A stretch of DNA of 64,000 bases from an uncultured Rubritalea sp. (GTDB lineage Bacteria > Verrucomicrobiota > Verrucomicrobiia > Verrucomicrobiales > Akkermansiaceae): positions 1 through 64,000 of the forward strand of contig CALAJT010000015.1 of NCBI GenBank assembly GCA_937923145.1, in the 5' to 3' direction. The notes beneath the pieces were generated by a model. It ran no database searches, was not told where the DNA came from, and saw only the letters and a list, made by a program, of their open reading frames with translations. Below are positions 54,258-62,649 of this stretch, piece by piece. Every line of letters starts with the position of its first letter. Positions within the stretch are counted from its first letter, which is position 1. A program made the translations under genes and the position numbers.

Positions 54258-54530
54258 AAGGCAGTTTTTCTAGCACTAACTAGCTAATAAATACTTTTTG
54301 TCGTGTGTTAATAAACAGAAGATGGTAGCAGAGTGCTCTGCTGTATGAACCAGGCGCTCTACGTTAACTAACATACTCACTATTAGACATATGTAAACTA
54401 TTTACTTTGTTTCAGATACCCACTGTGCTAGGTTAAAACTAGCAAACACATTGGATCATCTTTTTGTCATTTCTTAGAAGCGGACGCTCCAAATACCTCA
54501 CCTCTAACAGAACCTAACATAACATTACTC
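54258..54530. other. End of the tRNA-like region with tRNA-like fragments
   Basis: Between the small ORF and the HNH gene. GGTAGCAGAGTGCTCTGCTGTATG near 54332 looks like a tRNA D-loop/anticodon half with possible GTA, but the reverse strand also looks tRNA-like, so neither is called (only the 20-base core GCAGAGTGCTCTGCTGTATG is meant). GCTAG gttaaaa CTAGC (54427-54443) is a perfect T-arm-like hairpin without a 5' half. No other gene seen. Confidence 0.35.
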
Positions 54531-55115
54531 ATGAAAGATATACTCCATAAAAACGTAGTCCTAGTCCTCAATAGGAACTGGCAAGCTATCGCTATCACCA
54601 CACCTGCACAAGCATTCGGTCAGATGGCTACTGATGCAGCCACTGGTCTGGACATACAGTCGTGCGACTGGATGATGCCGGTGAAGTGGGACGAATGGAG
54701 AGATCTAGATGTGCGTGATGAAGACCTATCCGTAGGTGTGGCAAATGGCCGTATCCGTGTGCCCACTGTATTAGTATTGTGCAGATACAATAAAGTTCCT
54801 ATCCACCGTCCAAAGCTTAACTCTAGAAATATATGGCTTCGTGATGGCGGTGTCTGTCAATACTCTGGAAAGTCTCTGAGACCTAGCGAGGGCAACATTG
54901 ACCACGTAATACCTCTCTCTCGTGGAGGCTCTAACAGCTGGGAAAACTGTGTTCTTTCTTGTAGACAAGTTAACCAGAAAAAAGCTGACAAGACTCCGAA
55001 CGAAGCAGGTCTAAGACTCATCAGAAAACCATTCCAACCTAGAGCTGTTCCCATCACTGCGACGCTTAAAAACCTCCACTGTTTAAAGGAATGGAGTCAT
55101 TTCCTCATGTCTTAA
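54531..55115 (+). CDS. HNH endonuclease
   Basis: A 194-residue protein with an N-terminal domain (VLVLNRNWQAIAITTPAQAF), common to chromosomal HNH proteins of PVC bacteria and cyanobacteria, and a C-terminal HNH fold. The motif runs NIDHVIPLSRGGSNSWENCV with Cys near VCQYSGK and LSCRQVNQKKADKTP. The His-Asn-His type metal site is in DHVIPLSRGG...NCVLSCRQVN. It is the first normal gene after the tRNA-like region. DNA or RNA target unknown; a role with the array is only an idea. Confidence 0.85.
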   Translation: MKDILHKNVVLVLNRNWQAIAITTPAQAFGQMATDAATGLDIQSCDWMMPVKWDEWRDLDVRDEDLSVGVANGRIRVPTVLVLCRYNKVPIHRPKLNSRNIWLRDGGVCQYSGKSLRPSEGNIDHVIPLSRGGSNSWENCVLSCRQVNQKKADKTPNEAGLRLIRKPFQPRAVPITATLKNLHCLKEWSHFLMS

Positions 55116-55133
55116 TTAGGGGCTGTTGGTGTG

Positions 55134-55853
55134 CTATCCGCCGCAGCCTCCACAGCCACCACAACTACTGTCAGCACTACAGCCGACACCTCCAATGTCA
55201 GTGCCAGTGCTATTATCACCGCCGCCACCTTTACCTCCAGAACCTCTGCCGCCAAAAATCAGCACTAAGATAAAGATAAAAAATGCTATTACGAAAACGA
55301 TAATGGGAGATCCACCATCACTAGAAACGCAGCTCAAAAGACAAAGACTTAGTGCTGTAACGGCGCTACTTAGATAGAGCGATCTCTTAGAGATAATGAG
55401 GTTCTTCTGGCAATCGATATTTCTCATTTCTTGCCTAGCAAATCTAACAGCAGGCTTCGGCCATATATCTGCAGGTGGCTTACAACCAAAATTAATCTCA
55501 TAACTATCTAGAGTTTTTTGATACCATTGGTTGAATTTTATTCGTTCATCAGTCCCCCCTTTAGTCGGACCATGGTGCAAAGGAAACCCTAGTGTATCAC
55601 GACAGAGATCATGCCAATAACTCCTAGTGTAACAAAGGTGAAGATGCCAAACCTGATCAACTTCAACAGAAGGAGTAACGGGGTGAGAAGCCTCTCCACT
55701 TAAGTAAAGAAATCGTTTATATTCATCAATTACACGCTTGGAGTATTCTAGACTCCATCCATTTTCCCTCGCTATACGATCAGAAAATTTAAACTCAGAA
55801 CCCCTATCGTCTATAGAAAATGAGGTGAGTTTATCTAGTAGAATTGCGTTCAT
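55134..55853 (-). CDS. Glycine-rich domain (GRDP-like) membrane protein
   Basis: A 239-residue protein. The N-terminal 140 residues match the glycine-rich-domain-protein type with EVDQVWHLHLCYTRSYWHDL and FPLHHGPTKGG, an HLH-like His cluster. Two hydrophobic stretches follow (about 155-172; IIVFVIAFFIFILVLIF), and the tail is Gly-rich with Cys (GCGGCGG). The C-terminus is close to the convergent HNH gene (18 bases). Function is unknown; a membrane location is predicted. Confidence 0.75.
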   Translation of the reverse strand: MNAILLDKLTSFSIDDRGSEFKFSDRIARENGWSLEYSKRVIDEYKRFLYLSGEASHPVTPSVEVDQVWHLHLCYTRSYWHDLCRDTLGFPLHHGPTKGGTDERIKFNQWYQKTLDSYEINFGCKPPADIWPKPAVRFARQEMRNIDCQKNLIISKRSLYLSSAVTALSLCLLSCVSSDGGSPIIVFVIAFFIFILVLIFGGRGSGGKGGGGDNSTGTDIGGVGCSADSSCGGCGGCGG

Positions 55854-55867
55854 TGATTCGATACTTA

Positions 55868-57808
55868 CTACTTCATCCGCTCTTGCATGTCAGCTTCGAT
55901 TGCTGTCCAAAGGTCTTCGAGACTCTTCGCTACGGACTCTTGACTCGCTTCAAGATCATCACCAGGAGCATCATTGCCGAAGAGGTAATACTTAATCTTA
56001 GGCTCTGTTCCCGAGGCTCTAACAGCGAATGAATTACCATCCGCCATGTCGACTATGATCATGCCTGCTTTAGGCACTTCATCGCCTTCTGTGTCTTCGA
56101 ATGTGTCTACCTCAAAGTCGCGAACATTGCTCACTTTAACACCTGCGTATTCAGTAGGTTTATTTGAGCTATAGGAAGCATTGAGACTAGCGATCTGTGA
56201 GGCGCCTTCTGCACCTTCCATGACCACGCTCTTATTCACTTCTAGGTGATAGCCGTATTCCTTGTAAATCTTATCTAACAGACCAGCCACGCTTGTTCCC
56301 TCGCTCTTCGCGTAGGCTGCGATCTCTGCGAACATTACTGTCGCCATGTTGCCGTCTTTGTCTCTCACGAAGTCAGCTCCCAAGTAACCGTAGCTTTCTT
56401 CACCACCGAAGACGAAGTAGCGTGAATACTCAAGTCTGAGTGCTCGGCTAGTCGCCTCATCAAGATCGCGGTATTCGCCTTCTATCTTATCAGCTGGGAT
56501 ACCCTCTTCATATTTCTGGAGTTTGTCCGCTATCCACTTAAATCCTGTCAGAGTATCCACTACATTAATACCAGCCTTCTCAGCTATCTTATTCTGAAGT
56601 GGTGAAGTCACGTAAGTTTTTAGGACAACTGCATGCCCTCTGTTAGAGTCATTGAGGAAGCCGATATCGAACATCGTTTTGATGCGATACCATGCCATGA
56701 GTGTGCCTGTCTGGTTTCCTGTGAGGATCTGCATCTTGCCTGCATCGTCACGAACTACTACGCCCATACGGTCGCAGTCTGGGTCAGTTCCTATAACGAT
56801 TTCTGCACCTTCTTTTTCTGCTAGATCTACGCCCATCTGGAGTGCCGCAGCGTTCTCAGGGTTCGGTGAGGCTACTGTCGGGAAGCGCCCGTCTTGGACA
56901 TCTTGCTCAGCCACTGTGAGAACACCGAAGCCGAGTTCCTTCAGCATTGGCACCGCGATGTGTCCACCAGTTCCGTGGATATTCGCGAAGACTACTTTCG
57001 CCCCTCCACCATCTAACAGATCAGGTCTGAGGAGTGTAGTCTTCAGCTTATCCATATATCGTCTATCAGCGTCAGCACCTACTACAGTGAGTTTGCCTTG
57101 CTCTGATGCAGGGAGAGCATCATACGCTTCACTAGTGATTGCATTCACCTCGTCGATCACACCAGTTGCGTGTGGTTCTACGAGTTGCGAGCCTTTGTCG
57201 AAGTATGCTTTGAAGCCATTATCATGACTCGGGTTATGACTGGCAGTTAGAACTACACCTGCATCTAGTCGGAGCTCACGGATAAGAAATGACAGCTGTG
57301 GAGTAGCACGAGGTCCATCGAAAAGGTAAGCATCGCAGCCGAGGTCATTACAGATCTTAGCGCAGAATTCAGCGTAGTCAGTAGAGAAGTGGCGCGTGTC
57401 TTGAGCAAAGGCGAATATTGGCTTTCTATTAATACCCTCTTTCTCAAAATGCTTTTTTGTATATGCGATCATGCCACGGATGGCCCTGCCTACATTATAG
57501 AAGTTCATGGTAGCAGATCCCACACATGGAAACTCTGGGCGGTCATTAGGTCCGCCAGCACCCTGCTCGGCTTTGGTCACTACTTTACCTATTGTTCTGC
57601 CTCTGAGTCCGCCAGTACCGAAGGCTAGTGTCTTAAAAAATCTATCGTTTAGCTCTGCCCATTCACCAGCTTCTACGAGTTCAGTGACAGCTCTCTCAGC
57701 GAGGTCTCCAGTGGTTCCAGCGAGGTGATCGATAATATTTTCACGTGATGATGTGAGGAGGTCACCGCTAGCTACAGCGTTGTCTAGGTTTGTTGCTAAA
57801 TTACTCAT
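55868..57808 (-). CDS. Phosphoglucomutase/phosphomannomutase family enzyme
   Basis: A 646-residue alpha-D-phosphohexomutase. The active-site Ser loop is VVLTASHNPSHDNGFKAYF, the metal loop is GTDPDCDRMGVVV, the sugar loop is VFGGEESYGYLGADFVRDKD and the phosphate loop is AVRASGTEPKIKYY. It interconverts sugar 1- and 6-phosphates, linking glycolysis to glycogen or cell-wall sugars. The N-terminal region (about 60 residues) and length match the long bacterial PGM/PMM group. Substrate (Glc or Man) is unresolved. Confidence 0.93.
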   Translation of the reverse strand: MSNLATNLDNAVASGDLLTSSRENIIDHLAGTTGDLAERAVTELVEAGEWAELNDRFFKTLAFGTGGLRGRTIGKVVTKAEQGAGGPNDRPEFPCVGSATMNFYNVGRAIRGMIAYTKKHFEKEGINRKPIFAFAQDTRHFSTDYAEFCAKICNDLGCDAYLFDGPRATPQLSFLIRELRLDAGVVLTASHNPSHDNGFKAYFDKGSQLVEPHATGVIDEVNAITSEAYDALPASEQGKLTVVGADADRRYMDKLKTTLLRPDLLDGGGAKVVFANIHGTGGHIAVPMLKELGFGVLTVAEQDVQDGRFPTVASPNPENAAALQMGVDLAEKEGAEIVIGTDPDCDRMGVVVRDDAGKMQILTGNQTGTLMAWYRIKTMFDIGFLNDSNRGHAVVLKTYVTSPLQNKIAEKAGINVVDTLTGFKWIADKLQKYEEGIPADKIEGEYRDLDEATSRALRLEYSRYFVFGGEESYGYLGADFVRDKDGNMATVMFAEIAAYAKSEGTSVAGLLDKIYKEYGYHLEVNKSVVMEGAEGASQIASLNASYSSNKPTEYAGVKVSNVRDFEVDTFEDTEGDEVPKAGMIIVDMADGNSFAVRASGTEPKIKYYLFGNDAPGDDLEASQESVAKSLEDLWTAIEADMQERMK

Positions 57809-57853
57809 GCAATGTATGTAATGAATTGCTGAGTGTAATGCAATAACTGACTA

Positions 57854-58126
57854 TCATTCTGACAAAATTTTCACTTTCGCTGCTGCAATCGCATCATAGA
57901 GAAATTTCTTCTCCTTATTTATCGTATCTATCTGATTCCGTATTCCATCATAAGATTCGCTAGATAATCGCTGCTCAGTGAGTTTATTCTGAGCGGCGAT
58001 AATCCGTCCTTTGAGAAGCTATGGATTCGCCAATAACCTGCACAATACCTTGTGTGTTTTACTATGCCATACACTCATGATTCCTGAGTAGTCTGCGGTG
58101 AGAAATTTCGACTCATCGTGAGTATA
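57854..58126 (-). pseudogene. Remnant of a WD40-type protein tail
   Basis: One minus frame reads HDESKFLTADYSGIMSVWHS (a WD40-like blade: DYSG, VW) then KVLCRLLANP, an in-frame TAG (58019-58021), and LLKGRIIAAQNKL to KILSE-stop at 57854. It is the pattern of C-terminal WD40 tails in PVC c-type-cytochrome proteins. There is no start codon, a stop codon lies just upstream, and the rest of the gene is missing. Confidence 0.5.
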
Positions 58127-58238
58127 TTCACACTAGTAGCCATTGTGTATTCATGTTTGATCTCCTGAGTAAATCAACTATTTGTCTGGAGATCGCATGA
58201 TTTTATTGTTCGGCTCGCTATTAGTGTTCTCATAAAAA

Positions 58239-58266
58239 AAGCGCCTCGATATCCACCGAGACGCTT
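58239..58266 (-). terminator. Rho-independent terminator
   Basis: A 10-base stem AAGCGcCTCG / CGAGaCGCTT with one mismatch, around ATATCCAC (58239-58248 with 58257-58266). On the minus strand it is followed by a run of seven T. It ends the DUF3597-like gene. Confidence 0.88.
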
Positions 58267-58298
58267 CTAAATTTTAATATCACTTAATCAATGCTCGA

Positions 58299-58670
58299 CT
58301 AGATGATGAGGTCGTCTGGGACGGTTCCGCCTTCTTTACTAAGTCTTACTAATACTGCCTTATTAAGTGCGATGTTATCATCAGCAGATCCGCCGTAACC
58401 TTCTACGCCTACTTCTGCAGCGAGCCCTTTACGCGCTCCGTAGCTAGAATCTTCTCCTACTAGCTTGAGTAGATCTACGATAGATGTGCGCCAGTTTAGA
58501 TCTTCAGCATGTTTTGCATTCATAGCATCTAGGTTAGCTGCTACGTCTATTTGTGCCACCTCAGCTTCCTTGGAAGCTTCTTCGAATGATGTTGTGATTA
58601 CTTCTTCTACGGAGATATCTTCAGCGTTTTCGCTGAAGATCTTATCTTTGATTTTTGACAAAAAACTCAT
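58299..58670 (-). CDS. DUF3597 family protein
   Basis: A 123-residue protein with a charged helical N-terminus (MSFLSKIKDKIFSENAED) and a conserved core DLNWRTSIVDLLKLVGEDSS, ARKGLAAEVGVEGYGGSADD, NIALNKAVLVRLSKEGG. This matches the small DUF3597 domain in my memory (LNWRxSIVDLLKLLxxDSS). It is a single gene with its own terminator. The function is unknown. Confidence 0.85.
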   Translation of the reverse strand: MSFLSKIKDKIFSENAEDISVEEVITTSFEEASKEAEVAQIDVAANLDAMNAKHAEDLNWRTSIVDLLKLVGEDSSYGARKGLAAEVGVEGYGGSADDNIALNKAVLVRLSKEGGTVPDDLII

Positions 58671-58888
58671 AATAAAATCTTAACCTTCTGTGCTTATCTG
58701 GCAAGCTAGAATCTTGATTCCTTCTTGTTATTAGAGTTCTGTGTGTGTTTGCTAGGCTATTTTCTATTATAAAACATGCATTAATCAGTAAGTTTAAATC
58801 CTTACTTAGAATATCTATTCTGATAGTCCTATAGAAGAAGAACCTGTTTTCCCTGGAATGATTGCAACTAATGTAATGATTCTTAGGA

Positions 58889-59773
58889 TTATTTAAGCCC
58901 AGCTACAATAGTCCGCACGTTGTGGGCGAACATTGCCTCGATGGAGGAGTGGGAATCTGCATAGAGTTTGCCAGCTAGTTTGATACCTGTAGCGTTTGAG
59001 GCTGTTTTGAGAGCCTTGGGGTTTGAGGATTCGTCTGGGAATATGGCTTTTACTTTTTTCCCTTTCAGAATATCGACTACTTCTGCGAGGTATTGTGGGG
59101 TGACGGATTGCTCGCTGTTGAGACCGTTGAGAGGGATGGATTGAAAGTCAAAATCCCTGCAAAAGTAGCCGAACGATGCGTGAGCGGTGGCTAGCTGGCG
59201 GTTCGGCTTAGGGATTGAGAAGAGTTGCTTTTTAGCCCAGTTATCGATGCCCTCTAGCTTTTTGCGGTAGGTCTTTGAGTTTTGCTTGTAGTAAGCTTTA
59301 TTAATAGGATCTAGATTTGAAAGTTTACCTTCCAGTTCCTTCGCAGCTTTTTGCCAGTTGACGAGTGAGTGCCACCAATGTGGGTCTACTGCACCAGAGC
59401 TATGGTTAGGGCAACAGGCGTAGATGGATGAGCCTGCTTTGATATTAAGCGAGCGGATTTTACGCCCGATCTCTACTACTTCTGCTGAGCTACCTAAGAG
59501 TGATTTAAGCTTTGGGAGGTAAGGTTCTAGGTTCTTGCCTGAGGCTAAGTAAAGTTTAGCTCCAGCGGCTTTCTGGAGAGTCTTGGAGGTAGGATTAAAT
59601 GTGTGTGGATTCCCGTGGGAACCGATGAGGTCTACTACAATTACTTTATCGCCTCCTATCTGACGGGCCAGGTCAGCTAAGAGCGGTGAGAGCGTGGCTA
59701 CTTTCACTTTGCCCTGCGCAGATAGATTGACCGCAGTTAGTGCAACTAGTATGAATGTGAGTAGTGATTTCAT
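58889..59773 (-). CDS. Zinc/manganese-type metal ABC transporter substrate-binding protein
   Basis: A 294-residue secreted or periplasmic protein (signal to LSAQG) of cluster A-I metal-binding proteins (ZnuA/MntC type). Metal-ligand candidates are His in GSHGNPHTFNPTSK, His in VDPHWWHSL, His in TAHASFGYF, and the C-terminal Asp/Glu in AIFPDESSNPKA. A short His/Cys-rich segment CCPNHSSG lies between. No permease or ATPase gene is nearby in this window, so the transporter partner is elsewhere. Metal identity is uncertain. Confidence 0.88.
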   Translation of the reverse strand: MKSLLTFILVALTAVNLSAQGKVKVATLSPLLADLARQIGGDKVIVVDLIGSHGNPHTFNPTSKTLQKAAGAKLYLASGKNLEPYLPKLKSLLGSSAEVVEIGRKIRSLNIKAGSSIYACCPNHSSGAVDPHWWHSLVNWQKAAKELEGKLSNLDPINKAYYKQNSKTYRKKLEGIDNWAKKQLFSIPKPNRQLATAHASFGYFCRDFDFQSIPLNGLNSEQSVTPQYLAEVVDILKGKKVKAIFPDESSNPKALKTASNATGIKLAGKLYADSHSSIEAMFAHNVRTIVAGLK

Positions 59774-59893
59774 AGTTTTAATTAAACACAGTTTTGAGTC
59801 ATTTCAAGCGCTAATGCAAATTAGTTGCATTAATGGGACTTAGCATTAAGAAAAGGCATTGCAAAACTGATTTCAAATGGGCAAGATTTCTCC

Positions 59894-60433
59894 ATGAGTA
59901 AGGGGGTAATGGTGGATACTAGTAGGACGGATTGGGACAACTGGGAGCCTAAGATTAGAGCGACGTTAATGTTTATCACTCGTGGTGATGAGGTGCTGCT
60001 GATCGAAAAGCTAACGGGGATCGGCATGGGCAAGGTGAATGGTCCTGGTGGTAAAATTGACCCAGGTGAGACTGCTGAGCAGGCTATCATCCGTGAGTGT
60101 CAGGAAGAGTTGCACATTACGCCGCTAAATCCCGTGAAGTGTGGTGAGCTATGCTTTGCAATGACTCATATTCCAGATATTCACTGCCATGTGTATGTGG
60201 CTAGTGAATTCACTGGTGAGCCTACTGCTACACGGGAGGCTAATCCATTCTGGGAGAAGATTTCTAATATCCCGTATGATAAGATGTGGGAGGATGATCG
60301 CTATTGGCTGCCTCAGGCCTTAGCTGGTGATTTCTTCCACGCTCGGTTTGATTTTGTGGAAGAGGATATTGTTTGGATGGATTTGAAGTTTGGGGCTTTG
60401 AGTAGTGAGTTTTGGCTAGGGGATGGGAGTTAG
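59894..60433 (+). CDS. NUDIX hydrolase, MutT/MTH1-like
   Basis: A 179-residue NUDIX protein. The Nudix box is GGKIDPGETAEQAIIRECQE then EL, containing the REUXEE metal site. RATLMFITRGDEVLLIEK begins the fold. Similar proteins remove oxidised purine triphosphates such as 8-oxo-dGTP, which fits a housecleaning role. The start could be ATG 59894 or GTG/ATG a few codons down. It is upstream of trpD on the same strand. Confidence 0.9.
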   Translation: MSKGVMVDTSRTDWDNWEPKIRATLMFITRGDEVLLIEKLTGIGMGKVNGPGGKIDPGETAEQAIIRECQEELHITPLNPVKCGELCFAMTHIPDIHCHVYVASEFTGEPTATREANPFWEKISNIPYDKMWEDDRYWLPQALAGDFFHARFDFVEEDIVWMDLKFGALSSEFWLGDGS

Positions 60434-60613
60434 GTGCATTAAACGATGGAGTTTTTCGACCACGCAAAAGCATGGAATAGACGGAACCGGCACGATGAAG
60501 CCGCTGAGAAACAAACGTCTTTTCATATCTGTAGAAGTTGGCGCTTTCAAATCTAAGGTTAAGATAATTAGACTGGTCAGGAATCTAGTTCCCGTGTTAA
60601 CATCAGCACTGAT

Positions 60614-61657
60614 ATGGATACGATGAGCAAACATTTACAAGCAGGTAATGAACTTAGTGAACGCGAAGTATACGTAGCGGTGGAGACTCTGTTAGATGAC
60701 AGTGTCTCAAATGAGATCAAGGCGAACTTCCTACGTAGCTTGACTGCTAAGGGCGAAACTGCGGCTGAGATCACCGCTTTTGTCGAGGCGTGTCTAGAGC
60801 ATGCGGTCGACCCAGGTCTAGATAAAATGTCACTCGAGGGTCCTACTATAGATGTCTGTGGCACTGGTGGTGACAAGCTAGATTTGTTTAATGTTTCTAC
60901 TACGAGTATGTTCGTCATAGCAGCTGGCGGCGCTACGGTTGTGAAGCATGGTAACCGTGGGATTACTTCTAAAAGCGGTGGTGCAGATGTGCTGGAAGCT
61001 CTGGGTGTTAGGCTCGATATCCCTCCGGCACAGTTCCGTGATTGTTTAGGTCAAGCTGGGGTCGGCTTCATGTTTGCTCCTGCATATCATCCTGCATTTA
61101 AGGCGATTGCTCCTGTAAGACAGGCATTGGCTAAAGAGGGAATACGGACGATTTTTAATCTGATAGGACCACTTCTAAACCCCGCTAGACCTGAGTGTCA
61201 GCTGGTGGGAATATGTGATGATGGACTCGCTCCAAAGTATGCCGAAATCTTGCAACGCCTCGGTCGCAATAGCGCCTGGGTAGTGCATGGGAAGACTGCG
61301 AGTGGGCAGTCTGTGGATGAGATGAGCCTTATGGGGTCGTCGCATATTTTTAAGTCCGGTAATTATCAAAACATAGTGGATGAACAAATTGTTCCCGAAG
61401 ATGTGGGGCTCAAAACTTGCGCTGTTTCTGACCTAGTAGGTGGTGAAGCTGAGCTTAATGCTGCTATCCTAACAGATATCCTTAGCGCTAAAGATCAGGG
61501 TCCTAAACGTGATATGGTATTACTGAATGCTGGAGCTGGCTTAGCTTGTGCTGGACTAGCGGATGACATTTCTGATGGAGTTGAAAAAGCTGCTGTGTTA
61601 ATCGACTCTGGAGCTGCCCTAGAGCGCCTCAGATTGTTGCAAAGATGCGCTAAGTAA
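60614..61657 (+). CDS. trpD: Anthranilate phosphoribosyltransferase
   Basis: The second step of tryptophan synthesis after anthranilate. Motifs are DVCGTGGDKLDLFNVSTTS (PRPP loop), VVKHGNRGITSKSGGADVLE (Gly-rich anthranilate site), and FNLIGPLLNPARP. Length of 347 residues is full. Other trp genes are not adjacent, so this copy is not in a trp operon here. It ends 4 bases before the deleted dehydrogenase gene. Confidence 0.95.
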   Translation: MDTMSKHLQAGNELSEREVYVAVETLLDDSVSNEIKANFLRSLTAKGETAAEITAFVEACLEHAVDPGLDKMSLEGPTIDVCGTGGDKLDLFNVSTTSMFVIAAGGATVVKHGNRGITSKSGGADVLEALGVRLDIPPAQFRDCLGQAGVGFMFAPAYHPAFKAIAPVRQALAKEGIRTIFNLIGPLLNPARPECQLVGICDDGLAPKYAEILQRLGRNSAWVVHGKTASGQSVDEMSLMGSSHIFKSGNYQNIVDEQIVPEDVGLKTCAVSDLVGGEAELNAAILTDILSAKDQGPKRDMVLLNAGAGLACAGLADDISDGVEKAAVLIDSGAALERLRLLQRCAK

Positions 61658-61661
61658 GTGA

Positions 61662-62296
61662 ATGACAATTGTATTTTTAGACAGCAGTACGCTGCATAGC
61701 GGTGAGTTAGACCTTAGTCCTCTGAGTCAGCATGGTGAGCTAGTAACATATCCTACCACCTCCCCTGAAGAGACCGCTATGCGCTGTGCAGGGGCTCATA
61801 CAATTATTTCTAACAAGGTGGTGATTTCTGAGGAGACTATGGCAGCATCTCCTGAGCTAAAGCAGATTATTTCATGTGCTACGGGAGTGAATCAGATCGA
61901 TACCGAGGCGGCAAAATCACGAGGAATTACGGTGCAGAATGTTGCGGGGTATAGCACTCATGCAGTCGCCCAGCATGTGTGGTCTATGATTCTGAGTTTG
62001 GCATCGAAGACACATCTACTAGATAGAGAATCTTTTAAATGGCCAGATTATCCTATTTTTACTACTTTAAAATATCTGATTTTTGAGGTGCGGGGTAAGA
62101 CTCTGGGTATAGCAGGCTTAGGTGATATAGGACAGGCGGTGGCAGATATTGGGAAATGTTTTGGAATGGAGATAATCTCATGGTCAGCCCACACACTGCC
62201 TGGAGCGCTATAGAGACTAGGAAAACGCTTCTCGCTGGGCTGGTGCAGAATCTGGATACTTTTATAGGGGGTGAACCTAGCAACTTGGTTGTTTAG
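61662..62296 (+). pseudogene. D-2-hydroxyacid dehydrogenase with an internal deletion
   Basis: The 5' part (to about 62185) covers the substrate domain and the start of the NAD-binding domain (RGKTLGIAGLGDIGQAVAD, GxGxxG). The frame then ends at a TAG (62211-62213). The frame +1 continues SPHTAWSAIETRKTLLAGLV and QNLDTFIGGEPSN to a stop at 62294-62296, the normal C-terminus of the family. About 100 residues with the catalytic Arg, Glu and His are missing. It is a deletion relic of a 2-hydroxyacid dehydrogenase, next to trpD. Confidence 0.85.
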
Positions 62297-62395
62297 TCAA
62301 TTATTCGTTTAGACAACTACACGAGTTATCTCCTATTTCTTTGCTCAGCTTGATGTTGCGTTTTGAGATCCACCTGAACCTCCATTGGAAGGTCC

Positions 62396-62527
62396 TCAGC
62401 CGGGTAAGCTTATTTTCGGAAATACCCAAGCTTGGAGCGCAGCGTAAATGATCACACCCAAGATCAACCAGATGACTGGATGAATGCTCTTTTTTTCAGG
62501 TTTTGGTTTATCGCTTGCTCCGCTCAT
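62396..62527 (-). CDS. Small membrane protein (43 aa)
   Basis: A 43-codon frame starts MSGASDKPKPEKKSIHPVIW, then has a hydrophobic segment (LILGVIIYAALQAWVF) and a short tail (PKISLPG). A basic N-terminus and a single helix predict a small inner membrane protein. It has no family I know. It lies between the deleted dehydrogenase and the anti-sigma-like gene on the opposite strand, and is clearly codon-like for its length. Confidence 0.55.
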   Translation of the reverse strand: MSGASDKPKPEKKSIHPVIWLILGVIIYAALQAWVFPKISLPG

Positions 62528-62649
62528 AGGTATTTAAGTAAGCAGATACAAAATTTTTTTAATTAGTGCAAAAAAAGATTTCATGAATAGTAATCTTTTT
62601 ACAACTTTCTTCTTTGAGGAGGGTTCTATCCATAACCAAATTTATTAGC

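Noticed and set aside
60423-60626. 67-codon + strand frame between NUDIX and trpD genes
   Set aside because: It overlaps the trpD start and has no family or helix pattern; likely chance.
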